Of a stretch of 64,000 nucleotides of DNA, positions 1-7,872 are shown one piece after another. A program made the position numbers and the translations under genes. Numbering within the stretch: position 1 is the stretch's first letter; the number at the start of each line of letters is the position of its first letter. The notes below the pieces were generated by a model. It searched no databases. It worked only from the letters and a program-made list of their open reading frames with translations, and was not told the origin of the DNA. Location of the stretch: the NCBI GenBank assembly GCA_022823605.1, contig JAJEHS010000002.1, positions 1 to 64,000 of the forward strand, in the 5' to 3' direction. The DNA is from Paracoccaceae bacterium. GTDB lineage: Bacteria > Pseudomonadota > Alphaproteobacteria > Rhodobacterales > Rhodobacteraceae.

Positions 1-242
1 TTCATGCCGGGGATGTCCTTTCGACACTCGGTAAGCTCCTTGCATTGGTCGAAAAAGGTGATTGTCTTCTGTTTTCTTTCCCAGGCCAGGATACGATGTT
101 CAAGAGCATCATTATAGAGGTGCCTCTGGGACTCAAGTGTCCGTTCCAACCACCTCCAGTTTTTCCTCCTTTGTGGAAGCAGCCTGTAGACAATCTGTCT
201 GTATGTACTATTTTGTTCCAGTGGTTGATCCTTTCGTTGCAT
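1..242 (-). CDS. tnpB: IS605-family OrfB / TnpB-type protein, N-terminal part (runs off left edge)
   Basis: About 80 N-terminal codons are inside the window and the frame is still open at base 1. Translation starts at the ATG at 242-240; an in-frame TGA lies two codons upstream, so no longer ATG start is possible. The readable protein has the N-terminal helical signature of IS605 OrfB/TnpB proteins: a basic segment, then LERTLESQRHLYNDALEHRI, then a DQCKELTECRKDIPG stretch, which matches the family pattern of 'LYN.AL..RI', 'DQ..LT..R' and 'IP' in order. TnpB proteins are RNA-guided nucleases encoded by IS200/IS605 elements. The RuvC-like catalytic part, the guide RNA region and the right end of the element would lie beyond the left edge. 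Whether the gene is intact cannot be judged. The 177 bases between this start and the next gene should contain the element's left end, but no terminus could be identified. Confidence 0.78.
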   Translation of the reverse strand, partial: MQRKDQPLEQNSTYRQIVYRLLPQRRKNWRWLERTLESQRHLYNDALEHRILAWERKQKTITFFDQCKELTECRKDIPGM

Positions 243-419
243 GGTTCATTTGGCGGGGCAAGAGATGGAATTCTTCCCTTGCACACAACCTAAACCCATC
301 CGGTTGACTTTTCAAGCCATGAAATGTTACTCATGTATATAAGCCCCCAAAATATCAATAATATGACATTATCCAATTTCCAATACCTGCAGCCAATTGT
401 TTAGGGCTACTAATCCAGA

Positions 420-1292
420 TTATAGTTGTTTTCCAGATTGAGCCTTGATTAATACACTCTGTGCCATCTCAAGGTGCAATCTTTCAACCATTTTGCCATC
501 AATCACGATGACTCCCTTGCCCTCTGATTCTTTTGTCGAAAAGGCATTGACAATTTTCTGAGCCTCTTCGATTTCCTCTCCACTGGGAGAAAAAACCTGA
601 TTGGTTGGATTTACTTGGTTTGGGTGTATCAATGACTTACCACTCATCCCCATTTCTCGACCACTTCTGGCTTCCTCGATGAATCCCTCCGGATCTGAAA
701 TATTGTTGAATACTCCATCTACGACATCAAGCCCATAGGCCTTGGCTGTTGCCACAACCGCCATCAGCCATGGAACGAGATATTTTCTGTTTTTCCCGGG
801 TATCACACCGGAATCCTTTACAAGATCGTTGGTTCCGATGACAAAACCCTGAAGATTATCCAGTCTTTTCTTTTGCAAACCTATATCATTGATATTTGAA
901 ATCGATCCCGGAGTTTCAATCATAAGCCAAATACCCAAATCCTTATTCCTGCTGTATTCCAGTACTGCACCTGCAGTTGTTTCCACATCCCGCCCATCAT
1001 TTATCTTGGGTATCAGGACACCATCAGGGGTACATCTGTTCAATACCTTTAAATCATCGTGCCAGAATGGTGTTTGCTTACCATTGATACGCAATACCCG
1101 TTCCCTGGAACCAAAGCCACCCTTGTTCAATTCCTCAACTATTTTCAATCTGGCTTCATCCTTGGAATTCGGTGCTATTGAATCCTCAAGATCAAATAAC
1201 AGTATGTCTGCTGGGAGGTTCCGTGACTTGTTTATGGCCCTTGTATTAAGGCAAGGAATATAGAGGGCTGATCTTCTGAGTGTTGGGTTCAT
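420..1292 (-). CDS. HpcH/HpaI-family CoA-ester lyase (CitE-like)
   Basis: This 290-residue protein is a TIM-barrel member of the HpcH/HpaI aldolase/citrate lyase superfamily, close to CitE-like proteins and malyl-CoA or beta-methylmalyl-CoA lyases. Visible marks are the N-terminal RRSALYIPC segment, DLEDSIAP (metal-site region, about residues 34-41), the arginine of RINGKQTPF, the IETPGSI glutamate segment, and the C-terminal GMSGKSLIHPNQV signature. Such enzymes make or break a C-C bond next to a CoA thioester, or hydrolyse malyl-CoA. The length is normal for a stand-alone CitE-like protein, and no citrate lyase alpha or gamma gene is nearby, so citrate lyase itself is unlikely. No strong Shine-Dalgarno sequence is seen before the ATG. 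It stands alone between the transposon fragment and the LacI regulator. The exact substrate cannot be told from sequence. Confidence 0.8.
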   Translation of the reverse strand: MNPTLRRSALYIPCLNTRAINKSRNLPADILLFDLEDSIAPNSKDEARLKIVEELNKGGFGSRERVLRINGKQTPFWHDDLKVLNRCTPDGVLIPKINDGRDVETTAGAVLEYSRNKDLGIWLMIETPGSISNINDIGLQKKRLDNLQGFVIGTNDLVKDSGVIPGKNRKYLVPWLMAVVATAKAYGLDVVDGVFNNISDPEGFIEEARSGREMGMSGKSLIHPNQVNPTNQVFSPSGEEIEEAQKIVNAFSTKESEGKGVIVIDGKMVERLHLEMAQSVLIKAQSGKQL

Positions 1293-1560
1293 CGCTTTTT
1301 TCTTGAAAAGGCAAAACTTGGGAATAGTAATGGAATTCAGATTTTTTCGCCTAAGTTTCTATAACGGCAGGTTTAAAGTACGGATTTAGACTTAATGGGA
1401 ACTCAACATTTATCAATAATTTGGGCGTCCTTAATTTTAATCCCTAACAAATTTAAATTCACAAGCTTAAAGCTTATGCCCTCACCAATACCATCTTTAC
1501 AAAACTCTCAATGGCTTGGTTATAGATTGTTCCAAATTACTGAAATTCTTTTCGATTTCC

Positions 1561-2598
1561 TTAAACATTTTCGGATGTATAAATCTCAAATCCAAGTGTG
1601 ACTTGTCGGGCCCCCATTTCTACACCTGCCCGTCTAGCCTTAATCATGGTGGCAATAGTCTCACAAGCAAAAGCCTCCATTGGATGAGAAATAATCATTG
1701 TCATTACACCATCAATTAATGCAGTGCGTGTTTCATCAAAAAGTTCATAACCAACAGCAACAAAACCCTCACTTTTTGGTAAATCCCTCAAAGCTATTAT
1801 GGCTCCAGTTACCCCACCTCCTGAAACATAAAGCCCACAGAGATCTGGGTGGTCTTTCAAAAGACCTTCTACAAGTTCATGAGCTGCAGTAGCAGATTCG
1901 TAAGTTACTAGAGGTTCCAGAATAATAAAATTCGAATTGTGTTCCCTAAAATAAGACCGGAAACCACTTTCGTTCAACTCCTGATTTCTGTATCGGTAAT
2001 TTCCAAGTAAAATACCAACCTTGCCGGGGGATTTGACAATATTGTCAAAAGCCCAAGCTGCAGTACGACCTACTTTCCAATTATCCAGACCAACAAAATT
2101 CACATTCCCCTGTGCCGAAAGCGGACCAATCAGTGCGGTAACAGGCACACCTTTGGCCATCACAGCATCTATGGTTTCAGAAATCACGGGGTGCTGTGCG
2201 GCAACAAGTGATACTGAATCACAACTATCTCCGAGGGAAGCAAGTCGCTCGGCAACCCGGTAAGGTGATAGGTCAGGCAGAAATTCAAGTGAAAGCTCTA
2301 TGTTTTCATTGGTGCGCTTTGATGCCTCAGATATCATTGCATCACCCATATTGCGGTAAAAACGCCGTTCTTTCTGTTGCAATAAAATACCCAACTTATA
2401 CTTTTCCCGACTTTTTATCACTGAATGCTTTATCGTACCCAAACCATAAAACCCTATTTCCTCTGCTGTTGCTAAGACAAACTCTTTTGTTGTGCCCCGA
2501 ACAGAATCAGGTTGATGTATAACTCGATTAACAGTCGATACAGATACTCCAGCGGCATGAGCAAGATCAGGAATGGTTGGTCGTTTCATTAAATTCAT
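1561..2598 (-). CDS. LacI-family transcriptional regulator
   Basis: A 345-residue repressor with the LacI helix-turn-helix at the extreme N-terminus (KRPTIPDLAHAAGVSVSTVN, residues 5-24), followed by the hinge and a periplasmic-binding-protein-like effector domain (from about residue 65, KLGILLQQKERRFYRN onward). Two starts fit: the ATG at 2598 and a second in-frame ATG three codons later; neither has a strong ribosome site. LacI proteins bind palindromic operators and are released by a sugar or sugar-phosphate ligand. The gene is divergent from the sterol-desaturase-like gene and lies 1.3 kb upstream of a sugar ABC transporter operon. It is the only LacI protein in the window and so the most likely controller of that operon. 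The effector ligand is unknown. Confidence 0.9.
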   Translation of the reverse strand: MNLMKRPTIPDLAHAAGVSVSTVNRVIHQPDSVRGTTKEFVLATAEEIGFYGLGTIKHSVIKSREKYKLGILLQQKERRFYRNMGDAMISEASKRTNENIELSLEFLPDLSPYRVAERLASLGDSCDSVSLVAAQHPVISETIDAVMAKGVPVTALIGPLSAQGNVNFVGLDNWKVGRTAAWAFDNIVKSPGKVGILLGNYRYRNQELNESGFRSYFREHNSNFIILEPLVTYESATAAHELVEGLLKDHPDLCGLYVSGGGVTGAIIALRDLPKSEGFVAVGYELFDETRTALIDGVMTMIISHPMEAFACETIATMIKARRAGVEMGARQVTLGFEIYTSENV

Positions 2599-2602
2599 CT
2601 CA

Positions 2603-2646
2603 TTTCATATCAAATTTCAGTCTATATGATACAAAATGATATGAAA
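2603..2646. promoter_or_regulatory. Inverted repeat between divergent lacI-type gene and hydroxylase gene
   Basis: Two perfect 10-base arms, TTTCATATCA (2603-2612) and TGATATGAAA (2637-2646), face each other across 24 bases. A third ATATGATA half-site lies between them at 2625-2632. The element starts 5 bases upstream of the LacI-type start codon and is 88 bases from the divergent gene. The position is typical of an autoregulatory operator or overlapping divergent promoter, but the central CG usual in LacI operators is absent, so the binding protein is uncertain. Confidence 0.4.
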
Positions 2647-2733
2647 AACAATGTGCAATTCATACCTAATTGACGAGATTAGGGTAAAAAATAGAGTGTA
2701 AATGAAAATCATTTGAATCAACGGAAATTAAGC

Positions 2734-3738
2734 ATGGATGATCTGAAATTCGGTTCTCGTGACAAGCGAGGCAACTGGACACCTGATGTTGCTCCGCAAA
2801 TTGCTCCATTCTGGACTGGTGAATGGGATCGGATTGGAAATTTTTTGAGAGATTTCTTCTGGCCTTGGAACACATTCCATATGGTATGTGCGTTGCTTTA
2901 TTGGGTTTTCGTCATTCCTGATATAGAAACTCTGAAAACCATTACATGGGGGTGGGTGCTTTATCTTCTTATTGTTAATCTGGCCGGAATTTTTTTACTT
3001 TATGGTGGAATCGAACTGTTTTATTATATCAGGCGAAAGCAGGAGATTCGGTTCAAATACAATTCCCGATTTCCCTCCGAAAACCCTTCTGATGTATTTT
3101 GGTTCAAGAGTCAGAATCTGGATAATTTTCTTCGTAGTTTCTTCATCGGCATTCCCATCTGGACAGCGATTGAAGTGGTGATACTATGCTGTTTTGCCAA
3201 TGGCATTCATTTATTTGGATGGGTTAATTGGCACGATAATTGGTTCTGGCTAATTATTTTGACTTTGCTGGTTCCAGCTATCCATGAACTTCATTTTTTC
3301 TTTATTCATCGCCTGATCCACACACCAATTCTTTACAAATATGTTCACTCGGTCCACCACAACTCGATTAATCCCAGCCCCTGGTCTTCACTGTCAATGC
3401 ACCCTGTTGAACATTTGCTTTATTTCGGCGAGATTTTCTGGCATTTGATTATCCCCTCGAACCCGATTGTAATGATGTTTAACAGTAATGTTGTTGGTTT
3501 TGGCGCAATTAATGGTCACATTGGTTTCGAAAAACTGGAAATCACCGACGAAACTACTCTGGATAGCCATGCATATGTTCATTACCTGCACCACAAATAT
3601 TTTGAGGTCAATTACGGTGCAGATGGTTTGATTCCTCTTGACAAGTGGTTTGGATACTGGCACGACGGATCAAAAGAGGCCGATGAACTTTTGAAGGAGA
3701 GGTATAGGAAAAAGAAGGAGAGGATGAAATCCAGATAA
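2734..3738 (+). CDS. Sterol desaturase / fatty acid hydroxylase family membrane protein
   Basis: This is a 334-residue integral membrane di-iron protein of the fatty acid hydroxylase superfamily. The histidine boxes are visible: HELHFFFIHRLIH and then HSVHHNS in the middle, and HAYVHYLHHKY near the C-terminus, the usual arrangement for non-haem di-iron hydroxylases and desaturases facing the cytoplasm. Several hydrophobic segments (about residues 45-100 and 130-190) should be transmembrane. The ATG at 2734 is chosen because GGA lies about 10 bases upstream; an in-frame TTG seven codons earlier has no ribosome site. The C-terminus is very basic (about 20 residues rich in Lys, Arg and Glu). The family oxidises lipids, sterols, carotenoids or alkylglycerols, and the substrate here is not predictable. 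It lies between the LacI-type gene and the sugar transporter operon and need not be functionally tied to either. Confidence 0.85.
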   Translation: MDDLKFGSRDKRGNWTPDVAPQIAPFWTGEWDRIGNFLRDFFWPWNTFHMVCALLYWVFVIPDIETLKTITWGWVLYLLIVNLAGIFLLYGGIELFYYIRRKQEIRFKYNSRFPSENPSDVFWFKSQNLDNFLRSFFIGIPIWTAIEVVILCCFANGIHLFGWVNWHDNWFWLIILTLLVPAIHELHFFFIHRLIHTPILYKYVHSVHHNSINPSPWSSLSMHPVEHLLYFGEIFWHLIIPSNPIVMMFNSNVVGFGAINGHIGFEKLEITDETTLDSHAYVHYLHHKYFEVNYGADGLIPLDKWFGYWHDGSKEADELLKERYRKKKERMKSR

Positions 3739-3780
3739 GCGAGCACAATTTCATCCGAAAAGCGAATTTTATCTGTTTCC

Positions 3781-3802
3781 ATTTTACCGGTAACAGTAAA
3801 AT
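3781..3802. promoter_or_regulatory. Candidate LacI-type operator upstream of sugar ABC operon
   Basis: TTACCGGTAA at 3784-3793 is a perfect palindrome with a central CCGG, the symmetry expected of LacI-family operators. Overlapping it, ATTTTAC (3781-3787) and GTAAAAT (3796-3802) form a second perfect inverted repeat. The site is about 90 bases upstream of the binding-protein start codon, in a 151-base intergenic region. That it binds the LacI-type protein at 1561-2598 is inference; no second copy of this sequence was seen in front of the regulator gene. Confidence 0.45.
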
Positions 3803-3889
3803 CTGGGGTTTTGTTTAACTTCAGTCTACGCCGCAAGGCATAACCAAATGCTCGCTGGAAGAGTGAGCTGAAACTAGGAGAAAATTAAA

Positions 3890-4849
3890 ATGAAACTAAT
3901 GAAAGCACTCGCAGTATTTGCTACCGCTACAGTCATGGCAACAGGTGTCTGGGCACAGAGCATTGCTGTCATAGGTGGTTCGATTGAGGACGGGTTCTGG
4001 AACCTGATCAAGAAGGGAGTAGACGATGCGACTGCCATGGTCGAAGCAAATGGCGGTAGCGTAAACTATCTTCGTACTCAGAATTACGATAACTTTGGCC
4101 CCGACTTGGTGAATTTGGTAAATCAGGCCGTGGCACAAGATGTTGATGGTATTGCAAGCCCTGTATGGGTCCCTGAATCACAGGTCCCAGCCCTGCAAGC
4201 AGCACGTGAAAAAGGAATCGTGATAACAATGTACAATGCTGGTTCCGACCTGCAGGAGGAGCTAGGTGCACTGAATTACTTCGGTTCAGATGAATATATT
4301 GCTGGTGTTGCTGGAGGCAAATACATGGCTGAGCACGGTGCAAAGAAGGTTCTTTGCCATATCCAGATTCCTGGAGCAATCAACCTTGAGGCTAGGTGCC
4401 AAGGTGTTGCAGACGGTGGTTCCGGTGCTGGAGCTGAAGTTGTGATCCTTCGTGTTCCTGCCAATCTCGATGGAGACGTAACAGGCACGGCGGAAGCCAT
4501 CAAGGCTGAACTTGTGGGGGACGATTCAATCAATGCCGTTATCACTCTTGCCGCATGGGCCTCTGATGCTGCTACGAATGCAGTAGCTCAGATAGGTGCT
4601 GGTGACCGTGTGATGGTTGGTACTTTCGACCTCAGCCCGGCAGTCCTTGACCGAATCTCAGCTGGTACCCAGACAATGGCGATTGACCAACAGCCTTACT
4701 TACAGGGATTTTTAGCAGTCTCAACGCTGTTTGCCCATCTCGCCTTTGGTACCGAGATAGTTACCGAACCCGTGTTGACTGGTCCGGCAATAGTTGATGC
4801 CTCGAATATCGAAAGCGCACTGGCAGGTGTTGCTCTCGGTGCACGATAG
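3890..4849 (+). CDS. Sugar ABC transporter, periplasmic substrate-binding protein
   Basis: A 319-residue periplasmic binding protein of the ribose/galactose/inositol type (Peripla_BP_4 fold). The N-terminus is a classical Sec signal peptide with likely cleavage after the Ala of VWA (residue 22), leaving a mature protein beginning QSIAVIGGS. The start is supported by AGGAG about 8 bases before the ATG. Features shared with the family are the early GSIEDGFWNLIKKGVDDA segment, the IASPVWVPE segment that closes the first lobe, and GTFDLSPAVLDRI near the C-terminal lobe. It captures the substrate for the permease and ATPase encoded next. The ligand cannot be read from sequence; the downstream dehydrogenase and isomerase favour a sugar or cyclitol. 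It is the first gene of the operon, followed by a stem-loop that could set its higher expression. Confidence 0.9.
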   Translation: MKLMKALAVFATATVMATGVWAQSIAVIGGSIEDGFWNLIKKGVDDATAMVEANGGSVNYLRTQNYDNFGPDLVNLVNQAVAQDVDGIASPVWVPESQVPALQAAREKGIVITMYNAGSDLQEELGALNYFGSDEYIAGVAGGKYMAEHGAKKVLCHIQIPGAINLEARCQGVADGGSGAGAEVVILRVPANLDGDVTGTAEAIKAELVGDDSINAVITLAAWASDAATNAVAQIGAGDRVMVGTFDLSPAVLDRISAGTQTMAIDQQPYLQGFLAVSTLFAHLAFGTEIVTEPVLTGPAIVDASNIESALAGVALGAR

Positions 4850-4862
4850 ATAAAATTATAGT

Positions 4863-4881
4863 ACCCGGCCTCAAGCCGGGT
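4863..4881 (+). terminator. Intra-operon stem-loop after the binding-protein gene
   Basis: ACCCGGC (4863-4869), loop CTCAA, GCCGGGT (4875-4881) form a perfect 7-bp GC-rich hairpin 13 bases after the stop codon. No run of T follows, so it is more likely a partial terminator or an mRNA 3'-end stabiliser, as is common between binding-protein and permease genes, than a full terminator. Confidence 0.6.
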
Positions 4882-4965
4882 GCCTTCATAATTCCCACAG
4901 AAAATATTATTTTTGATTATTGTAATCTGAATGTATATTAGCAGATCAACGAGAAGGGAAACGAA

Positions 4966-6021
4966 GTGAGTAGCGATTCAACTTACAGCACTAATGATTC
5001 CACTGATAACGTGACAAAAGGGACAATGATGAGTTCAATCATTGCCATTTTGAGGCGTCCTGAAGTTGGAGCCTTTGTTGGTATGCTGCTTGTTTTTTCA
5101 TTCTTTGGGTATTTCGGTTTTGACCGTAATTTTCTTTCTCCCTTTGGTACTTCAAGCTGGGTCAATGCTGCTTCCACGGTAGGCATTATAGCAATTCCGG
5201 TAGGATTTCTGATGATCGCGGGAGAACTTGATATTTCCATTGGGGCCGTAGTACCTGCAGCCAAGATGTCGATTGCCATCGCCTGCGGTCATTACGGGTT
5301 ACCAATCCTAATGGGCCTACTAATTACATTTGCTATCGCCGCATTTATTGGTTGGGTAAACGGGACTATCGTAACTCGGACCAATGTTCCTTCCCTTATA
5401 GTAACCCTCGCAACACTCTTTGCTGTCAGCGGTCTCACATTATTTTTGTCGCTCCTGTTAACCGACAGGACAACACAAGCCCTTTACTCACCGGACTGGG
5501 CAAAGGAACTGTTCGGAGCCTATCACTTCTGGGGATTTCAATCCTCGGTCTTCTGGTGGGTTGGTCTCGCCATAGTGTTCTTTCTGGTTTTACATCATTC
5601 TCCCTGGGGAAACTGGATCTTTGCCCTTGGTGGTGACAAGGAAAGTGCCCGCAATGCAGGTGTTCCCATCAATCGGCTGAAGATAGCCCTGTTCATGCTT
5701 GCATCAATGGCTGCTGCACTTTCAGGAGTATCTGAAACAATTCTGTCGAATTCGGCAACAACCACTACAAATTTTGCACTGATATTCAACACCATTATTG
5801 CCGTAGTTGTCGGAGGTGTCCTCTTGACAGGAGGTTTCGGTACCGTTCCTGGTATTTTCTTTGGTACTGCGACACTGGGGATCGTTCAACAAGGCATTGG
5901 TTACACTCCTTTTGACCGCAATCTTTCAAGTCTCATCATTGGGGTAATGCTTCTGATAGCGGTTCTTATGAACAATACCTTCCGTAGAATGGCGACAACC
6001 ATGTCAACCACGAAGAGATGA
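4966..6021 (+). CDS. Sugar ABC transporter permease (RbsC/FrcC type)
   Basis: A 351-residue inner-membrane permease of the BPD_transp_2 family. It starts with GTG, supported by the purine-rich AGAAGGGA about 6 bases upstream. A soluble N-terminus of about 40 residues precedes roughly nine or ten hydrophobic segments. The motif IAGELDISIGAVV (about residues 84-96) is the conserved LDLSVG-like stretch of ribose-type permeases, and the segment near residue 220 (GGDKESARNAGVPINRLK) matches the EAA-like cytoplasmic loop GGNE.AARLSGI of the same family, which contacts the ATPase. Its stop codon overlaps the region carrying the ribosome site of the ATPase gene, so translation is coupled. The substrate is unknown. 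Confidence 0.9.
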   Translation: MSSDSTYSTNDSTDNVTKGTMMSSIIAILRRPEVGAFVGMLLVFSFFGYFGFDRNFLSPFGTSSWVNAASTVGIIAIPVGFLMIAGELDISIGAVVPAAKMSIAIACGHYGLPILMGLLITFAIAAFIGWVNGTIVTRTNVPSLIVTLATLFAVSGLTLFLSLLLTDRTTQALYSPDWAKELFGAYHFWGFQSSVFWWVGLAIVFFLVLHHSPWGNWIFALGGDKESARNAGVPINRLKIALFMLASMAAALSGVSETILSNSATTTTNFALIFNTIIAVVVGGVLLTGGFGTVPGIFFGTATLGIVQQGIGYTPFDRNLSSLIIGVMLLIAVLMNNTFRRMATTMSTTKR

Positions 6022-6027
6022 AGGAGG
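6021..6027 (+). promoter_or_regulatory. Ribosome binding site that fixes the ATPase start
   Basis: AAGGAGG is a perfect Shine-Dalgarno sequence 8 bases before the ATG at 6036. It shows that an in-frame ATG at 6018, which overlaps the permease stop and lies upstream of this site, is not the start. Confidence 0.75.
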
Positions 6028-6035
6028 TTCAGGTC

Positions 6036-6830
6036 ATGTCAGACAGAATTCCCATCTTGGAGTTGCGCAATGTCGACAAATCATTCGGCCCAATTGACGT
6101 CCTCCATGATATTACACTCAAGGTCCATGAAGGTGAAGTACTTTGTCTTTTAGGGGACAACGGAGCTGGCAAGTCAACCCTGATAAAAACACTTGCCGGC
6201 GTTTACATACCGAATGCCGGACAGATTCTGATGGATGGGGAACCAATCCAGTTCAGGAATCCCCGTGATGCACATAACCGTGGCATAGCTACTGTTCATC
6301 AATTCGGGGGTACCTATCCCCTGATGTCCATCGGCCGTAATTTTTTCGTTGGGGTAGAGCCCACCAAGGGTTGGGGCCCGTTTAAAATGTATGACCGGCG
6401 TCGTGCCAACAAAATCTCAATCAGGGAACTTCAGGAATTTGGAATTACGCGTGTTGATGATGGTGATCGTCTCGTGGGTGGCTTGTCAGGTGGTGAAAGA
6501 CAATCACTTTCCATAGCTCGAGCTGTATACTTCGGTGCCAGAGTATTAATTCTTGATGAACCGACAGCTGCGCTTGGCGTTAAACAGGCTGCCCATGTTC
6601 TTCGTATCGTGAATGAGGCCAAGCGTCGTGGTCTTGCTGTAATTTTCATAACCCATCAGGTTATGCATGCCTTGGCCGTGGGTGATCACTTCGCCGTTTT
6701 GATCAGAGGCTCCATTGCTGCAGATTTCCGTAAAGGTGAAAAGTCCCGTGAGGAGATAACTGATCTTATGGCAGGGGGTGAAAGCATGGCTGATCTCGAA
6801 TCAAATATCACTTCCGATATAGCCATTTGA
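6036..6830 (+). CDS. Sugar ABC transporter ATP-binding protein, single domain
   Basis: A 264-residue ATPase that powers the transporter of the two preceding genes. Walker A is GDNGAGKS (about residues 39-46), the signature is LSGGERQ, Walker B is VLILDEPTAALG and the switch histidine is in FITHQ. Most ribose-type systems (RbsA, MglA, XylG) use a tandem double-ATPase of about 500 residues. This one has a single domain, as in the fructose transporter ATPase FrcA and relatives, and so should act as a homodimer. The usual Gln of the Q-loop is present in VHQFGG. The start at the third candidate codon is set by a perfect AAGGAGG. The next gene begins 16 bases after the stop. Confidence 0.9.
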   Translation: MSDRIPILELRNVDKSFGPIDVLHDITLKVHEGEVLCLLGDNGAGKSTLIKTLAGVYIPNAGQILMDGEPIQFRNPRDAHNRGIATVHQFGGTYPLMSIGRNFFVGVEPTKGWGPFKMYDRRRANKISIRELQEFGITRVDDGDRLVGGLSGGERQSLSIARAVYFGARVLILDEPTAALGVKQAAHVLRIVNEAKRRGLAVIFITHQVMHALAVGDHFAVLIRGSIAADFRKGEKSREEITDLMAGGESMADLESNITSDIAI

Positions 6831-6846
6831 CTACTGGAATAGACCT

Positions 6847-7872
6847 ATGTCTATCCAACTTGCAGTCATCGGTGTAGGAATAATGGGCAGTGACCATGCT
6901 AAAATAGTAGTTGAGGACCTGCCGGGAGCCAAACTCCAGGTTATATGTGACATGGACAAATCCAAGGCCAAGTCTGTAGCAGATGCCCATGGGGCACAAG
7001 ATATTTCGACTGATCCTGAAGGGGTAATCCTTCGTGGTGATGTTGATGCTGTGATCATCTCCTCACCAGATTTTACCCATGCTCCTCTTGCAAAAGCCTG
7101 TATCACAGCAGGTAAACGTGTATTGTGTGAAAAACCATTGTCTGATTCTTCCATTGAATGCCTTGAAGTAATGGCAGCAGAGAGGAACTCCAGTGCCCGT
7201 TATGTGATGTTGGGATTCATGCGGCGTTTTGATCAGTCTTATGTTGAGATGAAAGCAGCTTTGGATAACAACAATCTTGGTCGGGCATTGATGATGCATA
7301 ATTTTCACCGCAATGTGGAAATTCCTACCTCCGATTTCAGTGCTAGCATGGCCATCAGCAACTCCGCTCCCCATGAGTTTGACGTGGCACGATACGTGCT
7401 CGGCACGGAATTTGCTTCAATTACCGCATTTAAACCCCACAGAACAGATGGTAGGGTTGCGCCTGTAATTATGGTTTTGGAAACGGTTGACGATCAACTA
7501 GTTACAATTGAAATAAACAATAATGCCACATACGGTTATGATGTCCGTGCTGAGTTGGTTGGGGAAACTGGTAGCATTTCCATAAACAACCAGGCACATA
7601 CGAGAACCGATATCAAATTTTCTTCGAGCACAAGTTATGATACCGACTGGCGAGGTCGTTTTCATGATGCATATGTTCGTCAAAACCGTAAATTTTTAAA
7701 TTTTGTCAAAACGGGGAGTTTTCCGGAAATTGCAAGTGATTGCTGGGATGGATATTGTGCTGCTTTGGTAGCTGAATTCGGAATAAAGGCTCTACATTCG
7801 GGGGCAAAACACACTATCAGGACGATTCCCAAACCGGCATTATATCGAACTCGCAAAGGAGAAATGGCATGA
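6847..7872 (+). CDS. Gfo/Idh/MocA-family oxidoreductase (inositol 2-dehydrogenase-like)
   Basis: This 341-residue NAD(P)-dependent dehydrogenase oxidises a hydroxyl of a sugar or cyclitol in the cytoplasm. The Rossmann motif is GVGIMG (residues 9-14), and the family motif CEKPL (residues 94-98) carries the conserved Lys96. The second half is the alpha/beta substrate domain, including the PHEFDVARYVLG segment, which corresponds to the conserved 'H..D..R.L.G' helix with the catalytic His. It resembles inositol 2-dehydrogenases (IolG) in length and order but the family is too broad to fix the substrate. Its neighbours are a sugar transporter upstream and a sugar-phosphate-isomerase-like gene downstream, with which it overlaps by four bases (ATGA). 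It is clearly part of one transcription unit. Confidence 0.85.
   Translation: MSIQLAVIGVGIMGSDHAKIVVEDLPGAKLQVICDMDKSKAKSVADAHGAQDISTDPEGVILRGDVDAVIISSPDFTHAPLAKACITAGKRVLCEKPLSDSSIECLEVMAAERNSSARYVMLGFMRRFDQSYVEMKAALDNNNLGRALMMHNFHRNVEIPTSDFSASMAISNSAPHEFDVARYVLGTEFASITAFKPHRTDGRVAPVIMVLETVDDQLVTIEINNNATYGYDVRAELVGETGSISINNQAHTRTDIKFSSSTSYDTDWRGRFHDAYVRQNRKFLNFVKTGSFPEIASDCWDGYCAALVAEFGIKALHSGAKHTIRTIPKPALYRTRKGEMA

Noticed and set aside
2-286. Open frame of 94 codons on the minus strand at the left edge
   Set aside because: It has no family resemblance. A different minus-strand frame starting at 242 gives a clear OrfB/TnpB N-terminus, so this one is a shadow.
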